This document shows positions 9,066 through 17,681 of a stretch of DNA of 64,000 bases, one piece after another (the first letter of the stretch is position 1; every line of letters begins with the position of its first letter). A model generated the notes under the pieces. That model did no database searches, was not told the origin of the DNA, and saw nothing but the letters and a program-made list of their open reading frames with translations. Made by a program: the position numbers and the translations under genes. The stretch lies in contig NZ_JAECMS010000001.1 of NCBI RefSeq assembly GCF_016827595.1, positions 310,001 to 374,000 on the forward strand. The letters are read 5' to 3'. This DNA comes from Luteirhabdus pelagi. Its GTDB lineage: Bacteria; Bacteroidota; Bacteroidia; Flavobacteriales; Flavobacteriaceae.

Positions 9066-9811
9066 TTTTTCTTCGGAAGGGAAACGGTAACGTTTTCTGT
9101 TTCGATCGTTGAAAGTAATGGTAGTGCTCCCTTTTCAAATTTTTCATCCAATTGCTGAAGCGGAATGAAAAGCGAATCGGTTTTATAATTGCGGTAGTCG
9201 ACAAATCGAATTCCCTCGATTATTCTAGGATTATAGGCTTCCCGAAATCGAATCCCGCCACCTTCTGTATGATAGCGATAGGCCAAATAATCTACCGTGA
9301 AGTCTTCAGTGTGTATCCAATATAGGAACTCGTCTTCAAAATCGGTTCCGCCGCCTTCTTCAGCGAAGGTTACCTGAATTTCATAATAAGGCTTGCCCTT
9401 GATGGTATCCTTCCCCAGAAGCTTCTTTTTCGCTGCCCCAGCATTCAACCCAAACGGCAGTTGCGCAAAATAATGAACTGAGTTCACCGCATCTCCAAAA
9501 ATCCGCTCCGAACTATCGACTAAGGTTACAACGCTATCATTAACATAACGCGTAAACCCTTCATTGTTCAACACATCACGAACCCTTCCGATACTATCGA
9601 TAAAAAGTCGCTCCAACTGAAACCGACCGTTACTGCGTTCACTTCTATAGTCTTTATCGCGAAAACTGAACGTAATGGTGGCATCTTCACAATTACCTGA
9701 ACAGGCTTCCGCTATGGCGGTAGCGATTATTTCATCGACAGTTGGTTGCTTCTTCTCCTCTTCACAAGAAAATAAGAAAGCTATTACGATAATAAGAGAA
9801 ATACTTCGCAT
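9062..9811 (-). CDS. DUF6503-like lipoprotein
   Basis: 249 residues from the ATG at 9811; an upstream in-frame ATG at 9844 lies before a perfect -7 element (9824-9831), so cannot be the start. The signal peptide ends in the lipobox FLFSC followed by EEEKK. The body has a pair of cysteines (ACSGNC), then beta-rich segments (ATITFSFRDKDYRSER, PYYEIQVTF, DYLAYRYHTEGGG) resembling the DUF6503/outer-membrane lipoprotein-sorting-like proteins of Flavobacteria. Function unknown; I infer an envelope lipid- or lipoprotein-handling role only from fold resemblance. Its TAG overlaps the convergent gene's TAA by 4 bases. Confidence 0.7.
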   Translation of the reverse strand: MRSISLIIVIAFLFSCEEEKKQPTVDEIIATAIAEACSGNCEDATITFSFRDKDYRSERSNGRFQLERLFIDSIGRVRDVLNNEGFTRYVNDSVVTLVDSSERIFGDAVNSVHYFAQLPFGLNAGAAKKKLLGKDTIKGKPYYEIQVTFAEEGGGTDFEDEFLYWIHTEDFTVDYLAYRYHTEGGGIRFREAYNPRIIEGIRFVDYRNYKTDSLFIPLQQLDEKFEKGALPLLSTIETENVTVSLPKKN

Positions 9812-9823
9812 TACATTTTTTTC

Positions 9824-9831
9824 CAAAGGTA
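9824..9831 (-). promoter_or_regulatory. -7 element of the DUF6503-like gene
   Basis: TACCTTTG on the minus strand, a perfect TAnnTTTG, ends 12 bases before the ATG at 9811 and decides that start against 9844. Confidence 0.6.
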
Positions 9832-9888
9832 CTATTTTTGACAAGGTGAAAGATAAGCAGAGGTCCTTTAAAACTTAGTTAAGGCGAC

Positions 9889-9917
9889 TTGTCTTTGGGA
9901 AGAATTCCGTTATTTTG
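9889..9917 (+). promoter_or_regulatory. smpB promoter
   Basis: TTG at 9889-9891, an 18-bp spacer and TTATTTTG at 9910-9917 (7 of 8). It ends five bases before the smpB ATG, predicting a leaderless transcript. Confidence 0.6.
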
Positions 9918-9922
9918 CAGGC

Positions 9923-10387
9923 ATGGAGCAACAGAAGAACGTCAATATCAAAAACCGAAAGGCACGCTACGAGTATGAAATTCTCGATAAGTACGTAGCA
10001 GGTATTGTCTTGGCCGGAACTGAAATCAAGGCGATTCGAGAAGGCAAGGCCTCTATTGCGGAAAGTTTCTGTGAGTTCCAGAACAACGAATTGTTTGTCA
10101 TTAATATGACCGTACAGGAGTATTCGCATGCGACCGACTTCAACCACCAGCCGAAAAGCGAACGCAAACTTCTCTTAAATAGAAACGAGCTTAAAAAACT
10201 CGAAAAGGAAGTCCGAAATTCGGGACTGACCATCATTCCGCTTCGGCTTTTCACCAACGATAGAGGGCTTGCAAAACTCCAGATTGCACTCTGTAAGGGT
10301 AAAAAAGAGTACGACAAAAGGGAAACTATCAAAAAGCGTGAAAGTAAGCGCCGATTAGACCAAGTGAAGAAAGCCTTCAACAATTAA
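9923..10387 (+). CDS. smpB: SsrA-binding protein SmpB
   Basis: 154 residues. Partner of tmRNA in trans-translation: it binds the tRNA-like end and places it in the A site of stalled ribosomes. Diagnostic segments are visible: NIKNRKARYEYEILDKYVAGIVL, GTEIKAIREGKASI, the L-L-N-x-x-E-L segment (LLNRNELKKLEKEV), and the basic C-terminal tail (KGKKEYDKRETIKKRE..RR) that becomes helical in the mRNA channel. Length is normal for the family. The tmRNA gene itself is not in this window. Its promoter ends 5 bases before ATG. Confidence 0.97.
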   Translation: MEQQKNVNIKNRKARYEYEILDKYVAGIVLAGTEIKAIREGKASIAESFCEFQNNELFVINMTVQEYSHATDFNHQPKSERKLLLNRNELKKLEKEVRNSGLTIIPLRLFTNDRGLAKLQIALCKGKKEYDKRETIKKRESKRRLDQVKKAFNN

Positions 10388-10444
10388 ATTTGCTTTAGAA
10401 GTAACACTTTCGTTATTTAGTGCGTCTCTTTAGAAAGCTCATAC

Positions 10445-12931
10445 ATGAAAGTCGCACTAACCACCCTCTTTATATTTTTTAACGTTTCACTTTTTGCCCA
10501 ACTCAAGGGAAAAATCGTGGATACAGACGGCCAACCATTACCTTTTGTAAATATTTACACCGAAAACGGTTCAGCAGGTACCACTTCAAACGAACTAGGC
10601 CTGTATTCACTAGAATTGAACGCTACCCAAAACAGCTCGTATACCATCGTTTTCCAGTCGCTAGGGTTTACAACTGAAAAGCGGAATGTTTCTGTAAATG
10701 ACCTTCCAAAAACCATAAATATTACCTTAACTGAAGCTTCGGTAAGCTTAGATGAAGTAGTGGTCTCGACAAACGAAGATCCTGCGTATGCTATTATCCG
10801 CAAGGCAATCGAAAATCGTAAACGAAACGCCGATCGTATTGCAGCCTTTACGGCCGATTTTTATTCACGGGGTATTTGGCGCGTGAAGGATATGCCCGAA
10901 AAAATACTCGGACAAGAGGTAGGCGATTTCGACGGTGCATTGGATAGCACCCGGACCGGTGTTATCTATCTTTCTGAAACCATTAGCGAAATTGCCTATC
11001 AACGACCAGATGATTTTAAGGAAACCATTTTGGCAAGTAAGGTGAGTGGCGACGATAACGGTTTCAGTTTCAACAGTGCTCGCGATGCTAATTTTTCATT
11101 TTACGATAACACCATCGAATTGAACGCCGCTATCGTCTCTCCTATTGCGGATAACGCCCTCAACTACTATAACTACAAATTGGAAGGGGTTTTTTATGAA
11201 GGCAGCAAACTAATCAATCAGATTACCGTTTCGCCAAAACGTCCAAAAGATCGCGTTTGGGAAGGCACTATCTATATCGTTGAAGATGATTGGCAATTAT
11301 ATGGCGTAGCACTTACCACGACTGGACAGGCCATTCAGGTTCCGATTGTGGAGGAATTATTGTTTAAACAGAACTTCAGCTTCGATGCCGATAATGATTT
11401 TTGGGTGAAACGGTCCCAAACCATCGATTTTGGCTTTAAGTTTTTTGGAGTGAAGGGCGACGGACGGTTTATCGCTGTGTATAGCGACTATGACTTTTCT
11501 CCTGAATTTGCAGAGAAATCGTTTACGAATGAAGTATTGACCTACCTGGAAAATGCTAACAAAAAAGATAGTTTGTTTTGGCAAGATACCCGTCCCGTAC
11601 CGCTAACCGTTGAAGAGGTAAATGATTACATCAAAAAAGATAGTATTCAGGAACTTCGGAAATCGGAAAAGTATCTCGATTCGGTTGATGCGGTCGATAA
11701 TCGGGTGGGACTTTTAGATATTCTGACAGGCTATTCCTATCAAAACAGCTACGACAAATGGCGCATTTCCTATGATGGTCCAATTTCGCCAGACATCGCA
11801 TTTAATACGGTTCAAGGGTGGCATGGAAATGCCGGGCTTCGATTCTTTAAGTGGTACGACGATAGCCAAACCCGCTGGCTGAATGCTTCAGTAGAAGCAA
11901 ACTATGGCTTTTCGGATGATCGCCTTCGGTTGAAGGGAAGTTTGGTGAAAAACTTCAACCGCACGAATAGATTGCGATTGGGACTTTATGGAGGAACGGA
12001 AGTACGGCAGTTTAACAATTCCGAGCCGATTTCACCCTTTATCAACACCGTTTCTACCCTATTCTTTGAACGTAATTATATGAAACTGTACGAACGAGAT
12101 TTTGTCCAGGCTAGTTTCTTTCGCGAAATCATTAACGGACTAAGACTTTCAGTACTTACCGGTTATGAAAAACGGCAGCCGCTTTTCAACACTACCGATT
12201 ATGTTACCACTCCAAAGGACGATGTTTCGTATACCTCTAACAATCCTTTACTCCCCAATGATTTCGATACGCCAGCCATTGTGGAACATGAAGTATGGAA
12301 AACATCTATCAGCGCCAATATCACATTCGGACAAAAATATATGATGTATCCTGATGGGAAATATAATCTTGGTAGCGAAAAATGGCCCTTGCTATTCATC
12401 ACATACGAAAACGGGATCGGTTTGGAAGACGATCGCTTTTCATTTAGCCAGTTACGCGGAGAACTATATCAATCAATCACCGTCGGAAATAAAGGTGAAC
12501 TCTCCTATCACTTAAAGGGAGGTACCTTTTTTGATGCCGACGCTATTTCGTTTGTCGATTACCAACATTTTAATGGCAATCAGACTCGTGTAGGGACTTC
12601 ATCAAATTATACCAACGTCTTTAACCTGATGCCGTATTATCAGTTTAGTACCAACCAAAGCTATTTTGAAGGGCATTTGGAACATGATTTCAGAGGTTGG
12701 ATTCTAGGGAAGATACCAGGCCTTAACCAATTGAATTTTAATTTGGTGGCCGGCGCGCACTTTCTAGCGACAGAACCAAACAAACCCTATAGTGAACTTT
12801 CAATCGGAATCGATAACTTAGGTATAGGAAAATATCGCTTGTTGCGATTGGATTACGTTCGCAATTTCTATAACGGAAAAAGTGAAGGAGCCATTATTTT
12901 TGGCTTAAAGTTTATGGGAATACTGGATTGA
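10445..12931 (+). CDS. DUF5686 outer-membrane protein with carboxypeptidase-regulatory-like domain
   Basis: 828 residues. A signal peptide (1-18, ending FAQ) precedes a carboxypeptidase-regulatory-like Ig domain (about 20-105; the LKGKIVDTDGQPLPFVNIYTENG motif shared with SusC/TonB-dependent receptors). The rest is the DUF5686 family: a linker-helical segment (about 105-200) and a long beta-strand-rich region with aromatic strand ends, ending in an aliphatic-rich strand GLKFMGILD, suggesting a C-terminal beta-barrel in the outer membrane. It lacks a TonB plug. Function is not established for the family; transport or biogenesis of envelope components is a guess. 58 bases after smpB. Confidence 0.82.
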   Translation: MKVALTTLFIFFNVSLFAQLKGKIVDTDGQPLPFVNIYTENGSAGTTSNELGLYSLELNATQNSSYTIVFQSLGFTTEKRNVSVNDLPKTINITLTEASVSLDEVVVSTNEDPAYAIIRKAIENRKRNADRIAAFTADFYSRGIWRVKDMPEKILGQEVGDFDGALDSTRTGVIYLSETISEIAYQRPDDFKETILASKVSGDDNGFSFNSARDANFSFYDNTIELNAAIVSPIADNALNYYNYKLEGVFYEGSKLINQITVSPKRPKDRVWEGTIYIVEDDWQLYGVALTTTGQAIQVPIVEELLFKQNFSFDADNDFWVKRSQTIDFGFKFFGVKGDGRFIAVYSDYDFSPEFAEKSFTNEVLTYLENANKKDSLFWQDTRPVPLTVEEVNDYIKKDSIQELRKSEKYLDSVDAVDNRVGLLDILTGYSYQNSYDKWRISYDGPISPDIAFNTVQGWHGNAGLRFFKWYDDSQTRWLNASVEANYGFSDDRLRLKGSLVKNFNRTNRLRLGLYGGTEVRQFNNSEPISPFINTVSTLFFERNYMKLYERDFVQASFFREIINGLRLSVLTGYEKRQPLFNTTDYVTTPKDDVSYTSNNPLLPNDFDTPAIVEHEVWKTSISANITFGQKYMMYPDGKYNLGSEKWPLLFITYENGIGLEDDRFSFSQLRGELYQSITVGNKGELSYHLKGGTFFDADAISFVDYQHFNGNQTRVGTSSNYTNVFNLMPYYQFSTNQSYFEGHLEHDFRGWILGKIPGLNQLNFNLVAGAHFLATEPNKPYSELSIGIDNLGIGKYRLLRLDYVRNFYNGKSEGAIIFGLKFMGILD

Positions 12932-12978
12932 TGGTTTTTTAGTCGAAAATTTTTTAAGAACTAGAAAAAATAGCGAAC

Positions 12979-13044
12979 GGCTATTGGCTAGAGGCTAAAA
13001 ACCACTGCTCAATTCTTAATTTTTAATTCTGAATTCTCAATTCT
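12979..13044. repeat. Heptamer repeat locus 1 (GGCTnnn x3, nAATTnT x5)
   Basis: Two adjoining 7-bp-period arrays fill the gap between the convergent DUF5686 and pcm genes. GGCTATT, GGCTAGA, GGCTAAA run 12979-12999. CAATTCT, TAATTTT, TAATTCT, GAATTCT, CAATTCT run 13010-13044. The second array enters the 3' end of pcm and supplies its TGA stop (13037-13039 on the minus strand). Both modules recur at 43.3 kb. Confidence 0.8.
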
Positions 13045-13678
13045 TATCCTCCAACATCGGTACAAAACGAAACTCACCATACTCATGCTTTTCGAATTCC
13101 TTTTCCGATTTACGGGTGAAGACCGTCATCACCTGACTGTTCTCCCCTATTGGAATGACCAATCGTCCTCCAATGGCCAACTGCTCCATCAATGGTTTGG
13201 GAACATAGGGCGCTCCAGCGGTTACAACGATTCCCTGAAAGGGTGCTTCCTCGGGCAATCCTTTATAGCCATCGCCAAAAATCAACTTTTTAGGACGGTA
13301 ATTAAGCTTTGGTAAAAAGCGTTTTGTTTTCTTAAACAGTTCGTTCTGACGCTCGATACTATACACCAAACATCCCATTTCTAGCAAGACGGCGGTTTGG
13401 TAACCGCTTCCAGTTCCTATTTCCAACACTTTATCGCCTTTTTGAACCTCCAGCAACTCTGTCTGACGTGCAACGGTAAAAGGCTGCGAAATGGTCTGAT
13501 CGGCGGCAATCGGAAAGGCCTTATCGACATAGGCATGGTCCAAAAAACTGGAATCCATAAACAAATGACGTGGAATTTTGCCCACGGCTGCTAATACTTC
13601 AGCTTGTGAAATTCCTTTTTGCTTGATGGTTTCAACCAATCGTTTTCGTAGGCCTTGATGGGTGTAGGTATCTTTCAT
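13037..13678 (-). CDS. pcm: Protein-L-isoaspartate O-methyltransferase
   Basis: 213 residues from the ATG at 13678 (a start at 13708 would add an unconserved MYIFTAYPTK). Repairs isoaspartyl damage by S-adenosylmethionine-dependent carboxyl methylation. The family pattern is plain: VGKIPRHLFM near the start, AFPIAADQTISQPFTVARQTELL, motif I LEIGTGSGYQTAVL for SAM binding, and a VTAGAPYVPKPLMEQLAIGGRLVIPIG segment late. Length is normal. The last codon and the stop fall within a 7-bp repeat array, so the C-terminus may have been reset by the repeat. A perfect -7 element on its strand lies at 13726-13733. Confidence 0.95.
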   Translation of the reverse strand: MKDTYTHQGLRKRLVETIKQKGISQAEVLAAVGKIPRHLFMDSSFLDHAYVDKAFPIAADQTISQPFTVARQTELLEVQKGDKVLEIGTGSGYQTAVLLEMGCLVYSIERQNELFKKTKRFLPKLNYRPKKLIFGDGYKGLPEEAPFQGIVVTAGAPYVPKPLMEQLAIGGRLVIPIGENSQVMTVFTRKSEKEFEKHEYGEFRFVPMLEDKN

Positions 13679-13725
13679 TTTAGTTGGGTATGCGGTAAAA
13701 ATATACAATGGAACTTGCGGTATCG

Positions 13726-13733
13726 CAAAGATA
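13726..13733 (-). promoter_or_regulatory. Probable pcm -7 element
   Basis: TATCTTTG on the minus strand, perfect TAnnTTTG, 47 bases upstream of the pcm ATG. A weaker TATTTTTA (13696-13703) lies closer to the gene. Confidence 0.5.
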
Positions 13734-13763
13734 CTTTGTTTTTTAAACTTGTGCCGAAACCCG

Positions 13764-13771
13764 TACCTTTG
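13764..13771 (+). promoter_or_regulatory. -7 element of the Gfo/Idh/MocA gene
   Basis: TACCTTTG, perfect, 17 bases before the ATG at 13789. It shares a 75-bp divergent region with the pcm promoter and rules out the GTG at 13771, which it overlaps. Confidence 0.6.
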
Positions 13772-13788
13772 TGAAAAACAGAACTGTC

Positions 13789-14757
13789 ATGCTAAAAGCC
13801 GGAGTCCTAGGGGCCGGACACCTTGGGAAAATTCACCTAAAATTGCTGCAACAATCCGCTAAATACGAATTGGTCGGTTTCTACGATGCCGATACCGCAG
13901 CTTCCCAAGAAATTGAAAAAACTTTTGGTTATAAAAGTTTCCCGAGCATGGAAGCGCTTATCGATGCCTGCGACATGATTGATGTGGTTACGCCAACCGT
14001 TCACCACTTCGAATGTGCCGAAAAGGTAGTGACGGCAGGTAAGCATCTATTCATCGAAAAACCCATTACCCACACCGTTGAAGAAGCCGAAAAACTATTG
14101 GCGCTTCAAAAGCAATACGGTGTGAAAGGTCAAGTAGGTCAGGTAGAACGCTTCAATCCTGCCTTTCAAGCGGTAAACGATAAGATTGAAAACCCGATGT
14201 TTATCGAATCGCACCGGTTGGCAGAGTTCAACCCTCGTGGCACGGATGTTTCGGTGGTATTGGATTTAATGATTCACGATATCGATGCTATTTTAAGCGT
14301 GGTCGATTCGAAGGTGAAGAAAATAAACGCTAGCGGTGTCTCAGTTATCAGTGAAACGCCCGATATCGCAAACGCCAGAATCGAATTTGAAAACGGATGT
14401 GTGGCGAATCTAACGGCAAGTCGAATTTCGATGAAAAAAATGCGAAAAGCACGTTTCTTCCAACGCGACGCCTATATTTCGGTCGATTTCCTTGAAAAGA
14501 AATGCGAAGTAGTGAAGATGAAGGACGCACCTGAAACACCAGATGATTTCGCGATGATCTTGACAAATGCCGAAGGCGTGAAGAAGCAAATCTATTTCGA
14601 TAATCCACACATTTCAGATAATAACGCCATTCTCGATGAATTGGAAACTTTTGCCGATGCCATCGAAAATGACACAACGCCTATCGTCACACTCGAACAA
14701 GGCGCCGATGCCCTTCGCGTAGCGATGCAGGTTATAGAACGATTTCAACATTTATAA
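13789..14757 (+). CDS. Gfo/Idh/MocA-family NAD(P)-dependent oxidoreductase
   Basis: 322 residues. N-terminal Rossmann domain with GVLGAGHLGKIHL binding the dinucleotide, followed by AEKVVTAGKHLFIEKPITHTVEEAEKLL, in which the EKP motif carries the catalytic lysine of this family; then the alpha/beta C-terminal domain with LMIHDIDAI. Substrates of the family are sugars, inositols or their derivatives and cannot be told from sequence. The start at 13789 is chosen because the promoter -7 element covers the only longer (GTG) start. It is followed after 15 bases by a 3-hydroxyacyl-CoA dehydrogenase gene, likely one operon through DUF1015. Confidence 0.88.
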   Translation: MLKAGVLGAGHLGKIHLKLLQQSAKYELVGFYDADTAASQEIEKTFGYKSFPSMEALIDACDMIDVVTPTVHHFECAEKVVTAGKHLFIEKPITHTVEEAEKLLALQKQYGVKGQVGQVERFNPAFQAVNDKIENPMFIESHRLAEFNPRGTDVSVVLDLMIHDIDAILSVVDSKVKKINASGVSVISETPDIANARIEFENGCVANLTASRISMKKMRKARFFQRDAYISVDFLEKKCEVVKMKDAPETPDDFAMILTNAEGVKKQIYFDNPHISDNNAILDELETFADAIENDTTPIVTLEQGADALRVAMQVIERFQHL

Positions 14758-14772
14758 AAAGATACAAACGAT

Positions 14773-15660
14773 ATGAATACTATTGCAGTAATTGGTGCAG
14801 GAACGATGGGAAATGGAATTGCCCATACTTTCGCACAAAACGGCTATACCGTAAACCTAATCGATATTTCCCAAGATAGTTTGGACCGTGGTATGGAAAC
14901 TATTTCCAAGAATTTGGACCGCATGGTCGCCAAGGAAAGAATCAGTACGTCCGATAAAGAAGAAACACTGGGAAATATCACGACCTATACCGATTTAAAG
15001 GAAGGGGTTTCCAAAGCCGATTTGGTAGTAGAAGCTGCAACGGAAAATGTTGATCTTAAGCTGAGAATTTTTAAGGATCTTGAGTCTTTCTGCGGAAGTG
15101 AAACCATCCTAGCCAGCAATACGTCCTCTATTTCCATCACCCAAATCGCTGCAGCGACCAATCGCCCCGATAAGGTAATCGGAATGCACTTTATGAATCC
15201 GGTACCGATTATGAAGTTGGTCGAAATCATTAAAGGGTATAGCACTTCCCAAGAAACCTATACTACGGTTGAAGAACTCTCGAAAAAACTCAACAAAGTT
15301 CCTGTTGAAGTAAACGACTATCCAGGTTTTGTGGCAAATCGAATCTTGATGCCAATGATCAACGAAGCTATCGAAACACTTTACAACGGTGTTGCGGGAG
15401 TCGAAGAAATTGATACGGTGATGAAATTAGGGATGGCGCATCCCATGGGACCACTACAGCTGGCCGACTTCATCGGTTTGGACGTTTGCTTATCTATCCT
15501 GAACGTCATGTATGAAGGCTTCAAGAATCCAAAATATGCTCCTTGTCCATTATTGGTAAATATGGTCACGGCAGGGAAGAAAGGGGTTAAGAGTGGTGAA
15601 GGTTTCTACGACTATTCCGAAAGCAGAAAAGCCGAAACCGTTTCGAAACAGTTTCAATAG
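14773..15660 (+). CDS. 3-hydroxybutyryl-CoA dehydrogenase
   Basis: 295 residues. NAD-dependent L-3-hydroxyacyl-CoA dehydrogenase. It begins with the Rossmann motif IAVIGAGTMGNGIAHTFAQNG, has the adenosine-ribose acidic residue in NLIDIS, SNTSSISITQIA, the catalytic-region GMHFMNPVPIMKLVEII (His of the His-Glu pair), and the C-terminal helical domain with DYPGFVANRILMPMINEA and GMAHPMGPLQLADFIGLD. Length fits single-domain Hbd/PaaH enzymes, not the fused FadB. Role: fatty-acid or butanoyl/phenylacetyl-CoA breakdown. Cotranscribed by position with its two neighbours. Confidence 0.93.
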   Translation: MNTIAVIGAGTMGNGIAHTFAQNGYTVNLIDISQDSLDRGMETISKNLDRMVAKERISTSDKEETLGNITTYTDLKEGVSKADLVVEAATENVDLKLRIFKDLESFCGSETILASNTSSISITQIAAATNRPDKVIGMHFMNPVPIMKLVEIIKGYSTSQETYTTVEELSKKLNKVPVEVNDYPGFVANRILMPMINEAIETLYNGVAGVEEIDTVMKLGMAHPMGPLQLADFIGLDVCLSILNVMYEGFKNPKYAPCPLLVNMVTAGKKGVKSGEGFYDYSESRKAETVSKQFQ

Positions 15661-15683
15661 AATAGCATCAAAATTTTCGAAAA

Positions 15684-16922
15684 TTGGCTACCGTAATTCC
15701 TTTTAAGGCTGTTCGTCCCACTCGCGATAAAGTGAGCTTGCTTGCTGCGCGCTCCTACGATAGTTATACCCCTGCACAACGAAAGGCACGATTGCGCGAT
15801 AATCCGTTTTCGTTTCTGCATATCGTAAACCCTGGCTTTAAATATCAAAAGCAGATTTCAGGAAGGAAACGCTACCAGTTGGTCAAAAACCGTTATTTGG
15901 AATTCAAGGAGGACAACGTCTTTATGCAGGATGAAAACCCTTCCTATTATATCTACAAAATTGTAAATCGCGATGGCGTTGTGTTCGAAGGTATTGTTGG
16001 GGCAACGAGTGTAGCCGATTATGAGGCCGATGTTATCAAAAAGCATGAGGATACCCTTTTAAAAAGAGAAACGCTTTTCAAGGAATATTTAAAAACCGTA
16101 GGGTTCAACTCAGAATCGGTATTACTGACGTATCCAGACAATGACACCTTGGCTTCGATAATTTCTGAGACAATGAAAACCCGAGCCGAATACGAGTTTA
16201 CCACCACCTATCGCGATACCCATTATCTCTGGAATGTAGACGACGCCGAAACGGTGAAGAAAATTCAACAGGCATTTCAGGACATACCGAGTTTGTACAT
16301 CGCCGATGGACATCATCGTTCGGCTTCCTCCTTTCTATTGGCACAGGATTTAAAAGATGAAAATCCTGATCATTCGGGTAAAGAAGCCTATAACTATTTT
16401 ATGAGCTACCTGATTCCAGAAAGCGACCTAAAGATTTTCGAGTTCAATCGATTGGTGAAGGATTTGAATAAGCTAAGTAAAGAAGAATTTCTCATCAAAC
16501 TCGACGCTGTTTTCAGAATTGAAAATAGAGGGCAGGAATATTACAAACCGTCACAGAAACATCATTTCAGCATGTATTTGGATGGCGATTTTTATTCACT
16601 CTATCTTCGGAAACACACCTATACTATCAAAAATGCCTTAGATGCATTGGATACTCAGATTCTGTTTGAAACCGTTTTAAAGCCGATTTTGGGTATTACC
16701 GATCTTCGCAACGACGATCGATTGGAGTATTCCCATGGAAAGAACGACTTGGCCTTTGTAAAATCGGAAGTCGATAAGGGAAAATTCGCTGTTGGATTCG
16801 GATTGATGCCGATTTCAGTGGAAGAAATGAAGCAAATAGCCGACGAGGGCTTAAAAATGCCTCCGAAAAGTACCTACATTCAACCCAAACTCCGAAGCGG
16901 CGTTACCATTTATGAATTTTAA
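15684..16922 (+). CDS. DUF1015 protein (TTG start)
   Basis: 412 residues. The start is TTG at 15684: the N-terminus MATVIPFKAVRPTRDKVSLL matches the usual beginning of DUF1015 proteins, and no ATG is available before it. Conserved pieces: Y-S-x-T/P-Q-R region (SYTPAQRKARLRDNPFSFLHI), YIYKIVNRDGVVFEGIVG, and YIADGHHRSASSFLLAQ, a His-rich segment that looks like a metal or phosphate site. Distantly linked in the literature to a SerK-like kinase family, but function here is unproven. It follows the hydroxyacyl-CoA dehydrogenase by 23 bases. Confidence 0.88.
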   Translation: MATVIPFKAVRPTRDKVSLLAARSYDSYTPAQRKARLRDNPFSFLHIVNPGFKYQKQISGRKRYQLVKNRYLEFKEDNVFMQDENPSYYIYKIVNRDGVVFEGIVGATSVADYEADVIKKHEDTLLKRETLFKEYLKTVGFNSESVLLTYPDNDTLASIISETMKTRAEYEFTTTYRDTHYLWNVDDAETVKKIQQAFQDIPSLYIADGHHRSASSFLLAQDLKDENPDHSGKEAYNYFMSYLIPESDLKIFEFNRLVKDLNKLSKEEFLIKLDAVFRIENRGQEYYKPSQKHHFSMYLDGDFYSLYLRKHTYTIKNALDALDTQILFETVLKPILGITDLRNDDRLEYSHGKNDLAFVKSEVDKGKFAVGFGLMPISVEEMKQIADEGLKMPPKSTYIQPKLRSGVTIYEF

Positions 16923-16931
16923 GTTAAACGG

Positions 16932-16962
16932 TTGAATCGCTCCTCAGGAATTCGTATTTTAA
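16932..16962 (+). promoter_or_regulatory. Possible yggS promoter
   Basis: TTG at 16932-16934, 20-bp spacer, TATTTTAA at 16955-16962 (6 of 8 matches), ending four bases before ATG 16967. Confidence 0.4.
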
Positions 16963-16966
16963 ATAT

Positions 16967-17623
16967 ATGGACATTTCAGAAAACATACAGGACCTAAAAA
17001 AAGAGCTTCCAGAAGGCGTTACCTTGGTTGCGATTTCCAAGACAAAACCTAATGAGGATATTATGGAGGCGTATAAGACGGGACATCGTATTTTTGGGGA
17101 GAACAAAGCCCAGGAAATGACGGGTAAATGGGAAGAACTTCCCAAGGATATCGAATGGCACATGGTAGGGCATCTACAACGCAATAAGGTGAAATATATC
17201 GCTCCCTACGTTTCATTGATTCATTCTGTTGATAGCCCACGTTTGCTGAAAGAGGTTAACAAACAAGCCCGAAAGGAAGAACGCATTATAAATTGTTTGC
17301 TACAAGTGAAAATTGCTGAAGAAGACAGCAAATACGGACTTTCGATGGATGAAACTGAAGCACTCCTAGCATCTGAAAAATTTAAAAGCTATAATTATAT
17401 AACTGTTATCGGATTGATGGGGATGGCGACCTTCACCGACGATAAAGAGCAATTACAACGTGAATTTGGCTCCTTGGAAAAATTCTACAATAAGTTAAAG
17501 GACCAATACGGCTTCACACAGCTCTCTATGGGAATGAGTGGCGACTATCAAATAGCGATTAACCACGGTAGTACAATGGTTCGTGTGGGAAGTGCGATTT
17601 TCGGAGAACGGAATTATTCCTAA
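16967..17623 (+). CDS. yggS: YggS-family pyridoxal 5'-phosphate homeostasis protein
   Basis: 218 residues. Single-domain alanine-racemase-like barrel that carries PLP but has no enzymatic activity in studied members; keeps PLP and amino-acid pools balanced. The PLP lysine is in LVAISKTKP, followed by IFGENKAQEM, IEWHMVGHLQRNKVKYI, LLQVKIAEEDSKYGL, and the C-terminal phosphate-binding LSMGMSGDYQIAINHGSTMVRVGSAIFGER. All signature blocks of the PROSC/YggS family are present and length is normal. The promoter candidate ends only 4 bases upstream. Confidence 0.96.
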   Translation: MDISENIQDLKKELPEGVTLVAISKTKPNEDIMEAYKTGHRIFGENKAQEMTGKWEELPKDIEWHMVGHLQRNKVKYIAPYVSLIHSVDSPRLLKEVNKQARKEERIINCLLQVKIAEEDSKYGLSMDETEALLASEKFKSYNYITVIGLMGMATFTDDKEQLQREFGSLEKFYNKLKDQYGFTQLSMGMSGDYQIAINHGSTMVRVGSAIFGERNYS

Positions 17624-17650
17624 TCCTTCCGCTTAAAAGAGGGATGTTGC

Positions 17651-17658
17651 TATCTTTG
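17651..17658 (+). promoter_or_regulatory. -7 element of the exonuclease/GIY-YIG gene
   Basis: TATCTTTG, a perfect TAnnTTTG, 23 bases before ATG 17682. Confidence 0.6.
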
Positions 17659-17681
17659 CACCTATTAGCTGAGAGTATTTG

